64,000 bases of DNA, from the NCBI RefSeq assembly GCF_006442815.1, contig NZ_VFVL01000007.1:124001-188000 (forward strand). Reading direction: 5' to 3'. Of this stretch, positions 34,917-42,862 are shown in pieces. A model generated the notes under the pieces. That model saw only the letters and a program-made list of their open reading frames with translations, made no database searches and was not told where the DNA came from. This DNA is from Mesorhizobium sp. B2-4-3 (lineage in GTDB: Bacteria > Pseudomonadota > Alphaproteobacteria > Rhizobiales > Rhizobiaceae). The number at the start of each line of letters is the position of its first letter. The stretch's first letter is position 1. The translations under genes were made by a program, and so were the position numbers.

Positions 34917-36233
34917 TTAGAGCTTGCCGGCGTCCTGGAGTATCTGCGTTGCCTTGGCGGCAGCCTCATCGAGCGCCTGCTTCGACGTCTTGTCGCCGAG
35001 GATGGCGGCCTGCAGCTCAGGATAGACGGCGTTGGATATCTCGATCCATTCCGGCGTCTGCGGTACCGGGAAGGCGTTCTTGGCGGCTTCCTGGAAGGCC
35101 TGCAGCACTTCGGTCTTGTATGGATCGGACTTCGCCTGCTCGAGGTCCCATTCCCACACCTTGGTGCGGGTGGGCAGCGGGCCGGCCGCGGCTTCCAGCT
35201 TCTGGCTGTCCTCGTTGGTCAGCCACCAGACCAGCGAAGCGGCGGCTTCCTTGTTGGCGCAGTTCTCGGTCACCGAGAAGCCATGAGCGCCGGACCAGCC
35301 GGAACGCTTGCCGGACGAACCCTTGGGCTGGACCTTGACGCCGACATTGCCGGCGATCTTGGACGACTTCGGGTCGTTGAAGAAGCCTGCCCAGCCCGGC
35401 CAATCGAGGTTGATCGCCACCGTGCCCGAAGCGAAGCCCTGGCCGAGATCGTCCCACAGGTAGTTGGTGGTGCCGGCCGGCACGGCCTTGGCCTTGTAGA
35501 GGTTGACGAACCAGTCGAGCGCCTTGACGCCGGCCTCGGAGTTGAAGGCGGGCTTGCCGTCCTTGTCGAGATATTCGCCGCCGTCGGCGATCACCATCTC
35601 GTAGAAACGGCCGTTGATCGCCTCTTCCTTGCCGGCATATTGCGTGCCGTAGAAATCGGGCGGGCTGGCGAAGAATTCCGCCTGCTGCGCCATCTCGTCG
35701 AAGGTGTCCGGCGGTGCCAGCTCCTCGCCATACTTGTCCTTGTAGGCCTTCTTCTTGGCTTCGTCCTGGTAAAGGCTCTTCTGGTAGTAGAGCGCCGAGA
35801 CGTCGAACTGGGCGCGCGGCAGCATCACCAGCTTGCCGTCCAGCGTGCCGGCGGCAACGTTGGCCGGGACGAAGGCATCGATCTCTTCCTTCGGCAACAG
35901 CTTGGCGAGATCGGTGTAGATGCCAGGATATTGCGGCGCGAACGAGGTGTGGTTGGAGCCGACGCACCAGGTGATCGAGTTGGAGGCGATATCCGACTTG
36001 ATCTCCTTGTCGAGATCGAAGTGGTTCTTCTTCGACAGGATGTTGACCTTGGCGCCGGTCAGCTTCTCCCACTCGGGAATGCGCTCGTAGAGCTTCTCAT
36101 ATTGCTGGCCGCCGATCAGCTTGGCGTCGATCGTCACGCCCGGAAATTTGCCGGGCAGATCGGCCGAAAACGCCGTGCCGCTCAGCAGCAGGCCGGCCAG
36201 GCCGGCGGAAATGCCTAGAACCAGTCTCGTCAT
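34917..36233 (-). CDS. CUT1 ABC transporter solute-binding protein, first gene of the L-fucose operon
   Basis: A 438-residue periplasmic binding protein with a Sec signal (MTRLVLGISAGLAGLLLSG TAFSAD). The ATG at 36233 has GGGAGGAG just upstream; an ATG at 36290 would bury the signal peptide. It opens a ten-gene operon whose enzymes fit L-fucose oxidation, so L-fucose or a fucoside is the best guess for the ligand. The divergent gene encodes an IclR regulator. Confidence 0.9.
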   Translation of the reverse strand: MTRLVLGISAGLAGLLLSGTAFSADLPGKFPGVTIDAKLIGGQQYEKLYERIPEWEKLTGAKVNILSKKNHFDLDKEIKSDIASNSITWCVGSNHTSFAPQYPGIYTDLAKLLPKEEIDAFVPANVAAGTLDGKLVMLPRAQFDVSALYYQKSLYQDEAKKKAYKDKYGEELAPPDTFDEMAQQAEFFASPPDFYGTQYAGKEEAINGRFYEMVIADGGEYLDKDGKPAFNSEAGVKALDWFVNLYKAKAVPAGTTNYLWDDLGQGFASGTVAINLDWPGWAGFFNDPKSSKIAGNVGVKVQPKGSSGKRSGWSGAHGFSVTENCANKEAAASLVWWLTNEDSQKLEAAAGPLPTRTKVWEWDLEQAKSDPYKTEVLQAFQEAAKNAFPVPQTPEWIEISNAVYPELQAAILGDKTSKQALDEAAAKATQILQDAGKL

Positions 36234-36301
36234 GTTCTCCTCCCAACAGCCTGCGGCGAAGGCCCGCCGGATGCGCAGCCGATCGTTCAAGCTTCATTCA
36301 T

Positions 36302-36374
36302 ATGCAAATAGCATTTTCATTCCCGGGTCAAGCCGATTATGCTTCCCGCCGAATGAAGTTCATGCATATATGCA
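36302..36374. promoter_or_regulatory. Candidate IclR operators between divergent genes
   Basis: Two AT-rich palindromes lie in the 165-base spacer: ATGC-AAATA-GCAT (36302-36314) and TGCATATATGCA (36363-36374). The second is 25 bases upstream of the iclR-type start and the first is 69 bases upstream of the binding-protein start. Shared half-site ATGC/GCAT suggests one protein, most simply the adjacent IclR regulator. Assigned by eye. Confidence 0.4.
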
Positions 36375-36398
36375 GATCTAAATTCACTGGAGGGGTAG

Positions 36399-37187
36399 GT
36401 GGCAGAGGAAGAAGACGGGGACCGCTACCGCGCGCCGGCGCTCGACAAGGGGCTGGATATTCTCGAGCTGTTGTCGAGCGTGGACGGAGGGCTGACGCAG
36501 GCGGAGATCGCCAAGCGGCTCGACCGCAGCCCGAACGAGTTCTACCGGATGCTCGACCGGCTGGTGCGGCGCGGCTATGTCACCAAGATCGACGGCGACC
36601 GCTATTCGCTGACGCTCAAGCTGTTCGGGCTGGCGCAGTTGCATGCCCCGGTGCGGCGGCTGGTGTCCTATGCGACGCCGATCATGCGGGAACTGGCCGA
36701 AACATCATGGCAGGCCAATCAATTGGTGGTGTTCGACCGCGGCGCGGCCGTGGTCATCGCGCAGCAGGAAGCGCCGCGCTATTGGGGCATTTCGATCCGC
36801 GTCGGCTCGCATATCAGCCTGTTCGACACCGGTTCCGGCCATGTGCTGCTTGCCTTCCGCTCGCCTGAGGAGCGCAAGATGATGATCGCCGAGCATCTGC
36901 AGAGCACCGAGCATCTCAACCTGACGCCGGAATTCTTCGCCCGCCTCGACCAGGTGCGCGACCGCGGCTACGAGATGATGGCGTCGCTGCAGACCGCCGG
37001 CGTCTACAATCTTTCGACGCCGGTTCTGGGGCCGGACGGCAGGGCCATCGCGGCGCTGACCATTCCCTATATCACGCTAGTCAACGCACCCATGGCGCCG
37101 GACATCACGCTGACGATCCGGCATCTGCAAGGCGCCGCCGGCAGGCTCTCGCAGCTCGCCGGATCCGATGTGCCGCAATCGTCCTAA
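36399..37187 (+). CDS. IclR-family transcription regulator
   Basis: A 262-residue regulator with an N-terminal winged helix (residues about 9-70: ALDKGLDILELLSSVDGGLTQAEIAKRLDRSPNEFYRMLDRLVRRGYV) and an IclR effector domain (QANQLVVFDRGAAVVIAQQE; YNLSTPVLGPDGRAIAALTIPY). The start is a GTG preceded by GGAGGGG. It probably senses the sugar acid or lactone and controls the operon on the minus strand, the lactonase downstream and perhaps the CoA-transferase operon, whose promoter has a similar AT-rich dyad. Confidence 0.9.
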   Translation: MAEEEDGDRYRAPALDKGLDILELLSSVDGGLTQAEIAKRLDRSPNEFYRMLDRLVRRGYVTKIDGDRYSLTLKLFGLAQLHAPVRRLVSYATPIMRELAETSWQANQLVVFDRGAAVVIAQQEAPRYWGISIRVGSHISLFDTGSGHVLLAFRSPEERKMMIAEHLQSTEHLNLTPEFFARLDQVRDRGYEMMASLQTAGVYNLSTPVLGPDGRAIAALTIPYITLVNAPMAPDITLTIRHLQGAAGRLSQLAGSDVPQSS

Positions 37188-37264
37188 TTTCTTATTTGAA
37201 TAATGGATTTTTCGGCGAGATAGTGTCTTAGGGCGGGATGAAACTCAAAGGCAGCCGGTCATCC

Positions 37265-37332
37265 CGCTCTAACGCTTTGTTTTTTGGAGCATGGTCTTAT
37301 CCGAAAAGTCTGCAACTTTTCGGGATCATTCT
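37265..37332. repeat. Palindromic intergenic repeat, variant copy
   Basis: CGCTCTAACGCTTTG, then GGAGCATGGTCTTATCC, then a nine-base-pair stem CCGAAAAGT-CTGCA-ACTTTTCGG (37301-37323). It belongs to the same broad family as the copy at 1641 (GAGCATGAT ... ATCATGCTC) but is more diverged. It lies between the iclR-type gene and the lactonase. Confidence 0.5.
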
Positions 37333-37356
37333 CCGGGCCACGGAGGATACGCCGCC

Positions 37357-38193
37357 ATGATCATCGACACGCATCTGCACCTCATCGACCAGGGCGCGCT
37401 TCGCTATCCGTGGCTGGCCGGCGTGCCGGCGTTGAACCGCGATTTCTCCTATGCCGAATATGCCGCCGACGCGCGGCGCTGCGGCATCGAAGCCGTGTTG
37501 CATATGGAGGTCGATGTCGACCCGGCTGACATCGCCGCCGAGACGGCGCATGTGAAGTCGATCGCCGGCCAGGCGGGCAGCCTGCTTCGCGGAGCGATCG
37601 CCTCCTGTAGGCCCGAGGAGGCCGGTTTCGAAGCCTATCTGGAAACGGTCAAGGCCGAGCCGTTCGTCAAGGGTTTCCGCCGCGTGCTGCACGTCGTTCC
37701 GGACGATCTCTCCGAAGGCGCGCTGTTTCGCCAGAACATCAAGCGGCTGGCCGGAACCGGCTTGACCTTCGATCTTGTGGTGCTGCCGCATCAGATCCCG
37801 AAGGCGATGGCGCTTGCCGACCTCGCGCCCGACGTCCAGTTCGTTCTCGACCATTGCGGCGTGCCCGATATCAAGGGCAATGCCGAGCATCCGTGGCGCG
37901 AGCATATGGAAGCAATCGCCAAGCATCCGAACGTCACAGCCAAGATCTCCGGTGTCGTCGCCTATGCCGACCCGGCGACCTGGACCGTCGAGACGCTCCG
38001 GCCCTATGTCGAGCACACGATCCGCTGCTTCGGCTGGGATCGGGTGATCTGGGGCAGCGACTGGCCGGTCTGCACGCTGGGCGGCGGACTGACAACCTGG
38101 GTTGCAGCCACGCATGCACTGCTGGCCGGCACGAGCGAGTCGGAGCGGTCGCGCCTGTTTTCGGGCAATGCGCGCCGGTTGTGGCGGCTATAG
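37357..38193 (+). CDS. Amidohydrolase-family sugar lactonase (L-fucono- or L-rhamnono-lactonase type)
   Basis: A 278-residue TIM-barrel protein of amidohydrolase family 2: MIIDTHLHLID metal-binding motif, FVLDHCGVPDI, and the terminal metal Asp in WGSDWPVCTLGGGL. Family members hydrolyse sugar lactones such as L-fucono-1,5-lactone. GGAGG lies nine bases before the ATG at 37357. It would supply the step between the sugar dehydrogenase and L-fuconate dehydratase of the neighbouring operon. It converges on the permease gene with only three bases between them. Confidence 0.85.
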   Translation: MIIDTHLHLIDQGALRYPWLAGVPALNRDFSYAEYAADARRCGIEAVLHMEVDVDPADIAAETAHVKSIAGQAGSLLRGAIASCRPEEAGFEAYLETVKAEPFVKGFRRVLHVVPDDLSEGALFRQNIKRLAGTGLTFDLVVLPHQIPKAMALADLAPDVQFVLDHCGVPDIKGNAEHPWREHMEAIAKHPNVTAKISGVVAYADPATWTVETLRPYVEHTIRCFGWDRVIWGSDWPVCTLGGGLTTWVAATHALLAGTSESERSRLFSGNARRLWRL

Positions 38194-38196
38194 AAA

Positions 38197-39162
38197 TCAG
38201 ATCGTCGTGCGAACGTGGCGCTCGCGGCCGTAGAGCGAGACCAGAAGCAGGATGACTAGGCCGAGCGCGGCCTGCACCGTCGACGGCCGGAAGCCGAGAC
38301 CGATCAGCAGCGTGTTTATTTCGGTCAACACCAGGACGCCGGCGATGGTGCCGAGATAGCTGCCGCGACCGCCGACAAGTGCTGCGCCGCCGACCACGAC
38401 GGCGGCGATCGTCTGGAAGAGATAGGGCTGGCCGACATCGCCATAGGCCGAGCCGGTGAAGCCGAGCAGCAACACGCCGGCGACCGCCGCGAAGAAGGCG
38501 CTGGCCGCATAGGTGACGACCCACATGCGCAGCGGATCGATCAGCGCCAACGGCGCTGCCTCCGGGTTGCTGCCGACCGCGTAGAGCCGGCGCCCGTAGG
38601 GCGTGCGGGCAAGCACCAGCACGATCAGCGCCGTCAGAACGACGAGGCAAGGCACCAGCAAGGGCACGGGCAAGGGGCCGACCGAGCCGCCGATCGAGAC
38701 GAAGCTGGACACGGCCTGCGGCGCCGAGCCGGATGGAAAACCGCCGGTCCACAGCAGCACGGCGCCCTGGACGATCATGCCGATGCCGAGCGTGACGATG
38801 AGCGGATGGATGTTGAGCCCGCGCGAGATCAGCCCGTTCAGCGCGCCGATCGCGATGGCAAGTATCCCGACAAGTACGCAGACAAGCGTGAAGTTCCAGC
38901 CCTGGCCGTAAAGCTGCGCCGCCACGACATTGGCGAAGCCGATGACGAAGGGAATGGAAAGATCGATACCGCCGAGGATGACCACCAGCGTCTGGCCGAT
39001 CGAAGCGACCGCCAGCAGCGAGGCGATGACCAGCAGCGCGCGGATCGCGAAGGGCGCCGAGTAGCCGGGGATGAGCAGCGTGCCGACGATCTGCAACAGC
39101 AGCGCCATCAGGAACGCGCCGGCGATGCGGGCGTTGGTGGACTGCAACCAGTTGCTTGTCAT
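38197..39162 (-). CDS. CUT2 sugar ABC transporter permease (RbsC type), second of two
   Basis: A 321-residue membrane subunit: LVVILGGIDLSIPFVIGFANV, ALNGLISRGLNIHPLIVTLGIGMIVQG, YAVGSNPEAAPLALI and VVGGAALVGGRGSYLG are the conserved RbsC blocks. Two different permeases are encoded side by side, so the channel is probably a heterodimer. Last gene of its operon. Confidence 0.9.
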   Translation of the reverse strand: MTSNWLQSTNARIAGAFLMALLLQIVGTLLIPGYSAPFAIRALLVIASLLAVASIGQTLVVILGGIDLSIPFVIGFANVVAAQLYGQGWNFTLVCVLVGILAIAIGALNGLISRGLNIHPLIVTLGIGMIVQGAVLLWTGGFPSGSAPQAVSSFVSIGGSVGPLPVPLLVPCLVVLTALIVLVLARTPYGRRLYAVGSNPEAAPLALIDPLRMWVVTYAASAFFAAVAGVLLLGFTGSAYGDVGQPYLFQTIAAVVVGGAALVGGRGSYLGTIAGVLVLTEINTLLIGLGFRPSTVQAALGLVILLLVSLYGRERHVRTTI

Positions 39163-39166
39163 CCGG

Positions 39167-40108
39167 TCAGCCTTTCCGCCTCGACAGCCGTTCCTGCACC
39201 GCCGTCAGCACCACGGCGATAACGAGGATCAGGCCATAGGCAATCTGCAGCACATAGGTCGAGACGTTGAAGGTGGTGAGCAGGCTCTGCAGCAGGAAAA
39301 TGTCGATGGCGCCGATCGCGGCGCCACCTAGCCCGCCGCGCCCGCCGGCGAGGCTGACGCCGCCGAGCGCCACGGCGGCGATCGCAATCAGCGTGTAGGT
39401 CGGGCCGATATTGGGGTCGGCCGAGCCGATCAGCGAGGTGAGCATCAGTCCGGCGGAAGCGGCGAAGATCCCGGTCAGGACATAGGCGATGAGCCGTACC
39501 CGGGTCACCGGCACGCCGGCGGTATAGGCGGCGCGGTCATCGCTGCCGACGGCCATCAGCAGGTCATGATAGGGCGTGCGGCGGATGAGCAGCCAGCACA
39601 GGCCGATCAGCGCCAGCGGCACGACCGAGAGCGGCCCGGCCATCGCCTTCAGCCAGTCCGGCGCCGGACCGATGGGCGCCGGCAGGATGGTGAGCGTGAC
39701 GCCGGTGAGGATGAGATAGGTGCCGAGCGTCGCCACGATCGGTTGAATGCGCAGGATCGTGGCGAGCACACCGTTCGCTGCGCCGACCGCCGCGCCAACC
39801 AGCAGGGCTGCCGGAACAATGATCCACGGCGACGAGACGCCGAGATTGAGGAACAGTACCTGGATGACCAAAGCATTGACGAAGCCCATTAGCGGACCGA
39901 CGGAGATGTCGATGCCGCCGCGTCCCGCCAGGATGACGGGCGCCGAGGCGACGGCCGCGCCGATCAGCGGTGCGGCCAGCCCGAGCAGCGTGCCCCAGGA
40001 CGACGGCTGAAAGCGCGCCGGATTGAGCGCGACGTTGAGCATGAGCAGGACGACGAGCATCACAGCGGCGAAGCCGACGCCACGCAGCTTGCGAAGGACC
40101 GGGTTCAT
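39167..40108 (-). CDS. CUT2 sugar ABC transporter permease (RbsC type), first of two
   Basis: A 313-residue permease: ILAGRGGIDISVGPLMGFVNALV, AANGVLATILRIQPIVATLGTYLILTG, AVGSDDRAAYTAGVPVTRVRLIAYVLTG and ALGGVSLAGGRGG. The ATG at 40108 overlaps the ATPase-half stop (ATGA). It ends four bases before the second permease. Confidence 0.9.
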   Translation of the reverse strand: MNPVLRKLRGVGFAAVMLVVLLMLNVALNPARFQPSSWGTLLGLAAPLIGAAVASAPVILAGRGGIDISVGPLMGFVNALVIQVLFLNLGVSSPWIIVPAALLVGAAVGAANGVLATILRIQPIVATLGTYLILTGVTLTILPAPIGPAPDWLKAMAGPLSVVPLALIGLCWLLIRRTPYHDLLMAVGSDDRAAYTAGVPVTRVRLIAYVLTGIFAASAGLMLTSLIGSADPNIGPTYTLIAIAAVALGGVSLAGGRGGLGGAAIGAIDIFLLQSLLTTFNVSTYVLQIAYGLILVIAVVLTAVQERLSRRKG

Positions 40109-40842
40109 GCCGCGCGTCCGAACATGGCGGCGATCACGGTATCGGTGGTCATCTCCGCGCCCGAGAACTCGGCCGACACGCGCTGCTCGCGGAACACCAG
40201 CACGCGGTGGCAAAGAAGCAATATCTCCTCGATCTCGCTGGACAGGATCATCAGGGCCATGCCCTCGGTGGCGAGGCCACGGAAGACGTCGTAAAGCACA
40301 TGACGGGTCGCCACGTCGACGCCGCGCGTCGGATCGTTGAGCAGAAGGAAGCTGGGCTCCAGCGCCAGCGCCCGGGCGAGCAGCACCTTCTGCTGGTTGC
40401 CGCCGGACAGCGTCGTTATGGCCGCATCCGGACGCGGCGCGACGATGCCGAGTTTCTGCCTGTAGGCTTCATAGCGACGATGGCGTGCCGCGAAGCTCAA
40501 GAAGCCGAAGCGGCGGTCGTTCGACACGGTGGAGATGGCGAAATTGTCGAGCACCGACTGCGTCGGGAAAATGCCGGTCGAACGGCGGTCGCGCGGCAGG
40601 TAGGCGATGCCGCCGGCGACGGCCTTGCGGAAGCTGGCGATCGACCCTGCCTTGCCGTCGACGGCGATCTCGCCGGCGACCGGCCGCTCGAGCCCGGCCA
40701 GCGCACGCAGGAAGCGTTCCTGGCCATGGCCGTCGAGCCCGGCAAGACCGACGATCTCGCCTGGCGCGATCGTCAGGCTGATCGGATCGACACCGGGAGC
40801 GATGACAAGGTCGCGCACACGAAGAGCCTTTGCGTCAGCCAT
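40105..40842 (-). CDS. Split RbsA-type ATPase, C-terminal half
   Basis: A 245-residue protein equal to the second ABC domain of RbsA/AraG. The Walker A position reads GLDGHGQER (35-43), unable to bind ATP normally, as in fused RbsA domain 2. The signature LSGGNQQK (145-152) is intact. Walker B reads FLLLNDPTRGVD (165-176), with the usual Asp-Glu replaced by Asn-Asp. It overlaps the N-terminal half by eight bases, so the two are translated together and must pair. The single working ATP site would use Walker A/B of the N half and this signature. Confidence 0.88.
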   Translation of the reverse strand: MADAKALRVRDLVIAPGVDPISLTIAPGEIVGLAGLDGHGQERFLRALAGLERPVAGEIAVDGKAGSIASFRKAVAGGIAYLPRDRRSTGIFPTQSVLDNFAISTVSNDRRFGFLSFAARHRRYEAYRQKLGIVAPRPDAAITTLSGGNQQKVLLARALALEPSFLLLNDPTRGVDVATRHVLYDVFRGLATEGMALMILSSEIEEILLLCHRVLVFREQRVSAEFSGAEMTTDTVIAAMFGRAA

Positions 40843-41572
40843 GCGCCAGCTCCGCGGCAGTCTGCGGCGCCATCGCGGCCAGAAGCTCGGCCGGGCTCGA
40901 GGCGCCGCGCTCCCCGGTCTTCACCACGCGGCCGGCGCGCAGGATCGATATGCGGTCGGACAAAGCCATCACCTCGTCCATGCGGTGGGTGATGAACAGG
41001 ATCAGCGTGCCCGCCGCGGCCATCGCGCGCATCAGCGCGAAGACCGACTCGCGGTCGGCGAAATCGAGCGCCGCCGTCACCTCGTCGAGGATCAGGACAC
41101 GCGGGTTGCGAATGACGGCGCGGGCAAGCACGACAAGCTGTCGCGCGGCAAGCGGCAGCTCGCCGCATGGCCGGTCGAGATCGATCGGCGTCACCGCGAA
41201 GCGGCCGAGTGCGGCCTGCGCCCTGGCGCGTCGCTCGCCACGCGGCACGCCGCGTCGCCAAAGGCCGTCAAGGCCGAGCAGGATGTTGTCGGTCACCGAA
41301 CGATCGGGCGCGACCAGCACCTCCTGGAAGACGGTGGCGAAACCGGCGGCCTGGAAGGCGGCCGGCTGCGTGCCGGAAAACGCCTTGCCGTCGAGCAGGA
41401 TCGCGCCGCCATCCGGCTGGACGATGCCGGACAACAGCTTCACCAGCGTGCTCTTGCCCGAGCCGTTCTCGCCCAGGATCGTATGGATCGTGCCGGGACG
41501 GAAGGCGATCGACGCCTCGGCCAGCGCGACGGTTTCGCCATAGCGTTTGGAAACGCCTTGGACTTCGAGCAT
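40835..41572 (-). CDS. Split RbsA-type ATPase, N-terminal half
   Basis: A 245-residue protein equal to the first ABC domain of RbsA/AraG. Walker A GENGSGKST (34-42) and Walker B VLILDE (159-164) are intact, but the signature is lost (ELPLAARQLVVLARA, 138-152, instead of LSGGQ). The ATG at 41572 starts the domain; longer starts run into the spacer hairpin. It stops eight bases inside the C-half gene in a different frame. Both halves are full-length domains, so this looks like a stable split rather than a sequencing frameshift. Confidence 0.88.
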   Translation of the reverse strand: MLEVQGVSKRYGETVALAEASIAFRPGTIHTILGENGSGKSTLVKLLSGIVQPDGGAILLDGKAFSGTQPAAFQAAGFATVFQEVLVAPDRSVTDNILLGLDGLWRRGVPRGERRARAQAALGRFAVTPIDLDRPCGELPLAARQLVVLARAVIRNPRVLILDEVTAALDFADRESVFALMRAMAAAGTLILFITHRMDEVMALSDRISILRAGRVVKTGERGASSPAELLAAMAPQTAAELAHG

Positions 41573-41595
41573 GTGTCTTTCCAAAAACCAAGAAG

Positions 41596-41639
41596 CCGGC
41601 CCTTTAAGGTGTGTTGAGACACGCCTCAGCGAGGGCCGG
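41596..41639. promoter_or_regulatory. Stem-loop between binding protein and ATPase gene
   Basis: CCGGCCCT (41596-41603) pairs with AGGGCCGG (41632-41639), and the loop holds a second small hairpin GTGT-TGAG-ACAC (41611-41622). It begins 12 bases after the binding-protein stop. On the transcribed strand the stem is followed by AAGGGCCGGCTTCTTGG, so it is not a classical terminator. Confidence 0.6.
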
Positions 41640-41651
41640 TTTCGCTTGACA

Positions 41652-42836
41652 TCACTTGGCGCAGGCGTCCGGCACCTTGGAATAATCCCAGCCCTTGGTC
41701 GGCGCGGGATTGGCGAAATAGGCGTCGAGCACGTCCTCCGGCATCGGGTCGGTCGGCGGCACCGGGAAGACCGAAACGGCATCCGGCGTCATGCAGTCCT
41801 TGTACCATTTGTCGAGCTCGGCGGCGTGCACCGGCGGGATCGGGATCAGCAGCGTGTTGAGCTTCGGCTTCTGGCCGTCGAGCATGCGCTCGCCGACGCG
41901 AAACAGCGTCTGCGCCGTCCAGCCCGGCAGCACGGCATGGCCCTCGAAGCGGTACTTGTCGGGATTGGCCTTCCAGTAACCGAGCGCGTCGCCGGTGATC
42001 GAGCCGGTGATCAGCGGCGCGGGCCGGCCGGCTTCGGCGAAGGCTTCGGCGACGACGCGGCTTTCGCTGCCGGTCGTCCAGACCGCGTCGATCGGCGCGG
42101 GATTGGTGGCGATAGCCTGCAACACCACGGTCTTGGTGACGTTGGCCGTCCAGTTGCCGTTGACGCTGCGCGCGACCTTGAGACCCTTGTTCTCGCCAAG
42201 CGCCTTGTCGGCGCCCTGCTTTTCCTGGACCACGATCGGATGGCCGGCGATGCCTTCGACGACCAGCACGCTGGCGTCGGGCTTTGACTTGCCGATCGCA
42301 GTCATCATGTCATAGCCCCAGCGGGCATAGTTGGAATCGACATTGATGGCATTGGGGCTGGTGATGGAGCCCGCCGCGGTGATGAAGGGGATGCCCGCTT
42401 TGGCTGCGGCGTCAACCGCATCGTCGAGCGCTGTCGCCGAGCCCGGGATCGAGGTGATGATCGAGCATTTCTTGTCGATGAAGGCGCGGATCTGGTTGAT
42501 CTGCTGGCTCGGGTCGTTGTTCGAATCCGACACTTCGAAGCTCGACACCGTGCCGTCGGCGATCAGGCCCTCGACCAGCCGCTTCAGCTCCTTGGTGACC
42601 GACACGCGCCACGGGTTGCCCTGGTAGCTTTCCGAGTGGCACCACTTCCACGGCTTGGCCGGCGGCGTGAAATTATCCCAGGCCGAGGGCAGCACTTTCT
42701 GCGGCGCGCCGTCGTACTGCGCCTTGAGATCGACAGGCAGGCCGTCGATCACCGACTTCACGTCGGCGGCATGGGCGGCGAACGGAATCGAGACTATGGC
42801 GGTTGCGGCGAGCAGGCCGCGTATCAGGCTGGTCAT
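41652..42836 (-). CDS. CUT2 ABC transporter periplasmic sugar-binding protein
   Basis: A 394-residue binding protein of the ribose/galactose-binding (type 1 periplasmic) group, longer than usual (about 310-330). It has a Sec signal ending AAHA-ADVKSV. The core FEVSDSNNDPSQQINQIRAFIDKKCSIITSIPGSA and GIPFITAAGS resemble simple-sugar binders. Two extra Cys (in WKWCHSE and KKCSI) plus CMTPD and DACAK could form disulfides. GGGAGG precedes the start. The ligand is unknown. Confidence 0.87.
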   Translation of the reverse strand: MTSLIRGLLAATAIVSIPFAAHAADVKSVIDGLPVDLKAQYDGAPQKVLPSAWDNFTPPAKPWKWCHSESYQGNPWRVSVTKELKRLVEGLIADGTVSSFEVSDSNNDPSQQINQIRAFIDKKCSIITSIPGSATALDDAVDAAAKAGIPFITAAGSITSPNAINVDSNYARWGYDMMTAIGKSKPDASVLVVEGIAGHPIVVQEKQGADKALGENKGLKVARSVNGNWTANVTKTVVLQAIATNPAPIDAVWTTGSESRVVAEAFAEAGRPAPLITGSITGDALGYWKANPDKYRFEGHAVLPGWTAQTLFRVGERMLDGQKPKLNTLLIPIPPVHAAELDKWYKDCMTPDAVSVFPVPPTDPMPEDVLDAYFANPAPTKGWDYSKVPDACAK

Positions 42837-42862
42837 TTTTTCCTCCCTTGGTGCACCAGAAA

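Noticed and set aside
37301..37323. Hairpin after the iclR-type gene as its terminator
   Set aside because: The stem is AT-rich, lacks a U-run and belongs to the dispersed intergenic repeat family.
40105..41572. Split ATPase as a simple frameshift pseudogene
   Set aside because: Both halves are complete domains with their own starts, the losses of motifs are complementary, and downstream permeases remain intact and coupled; a sequencing error at the junction cannot be fully excluded.
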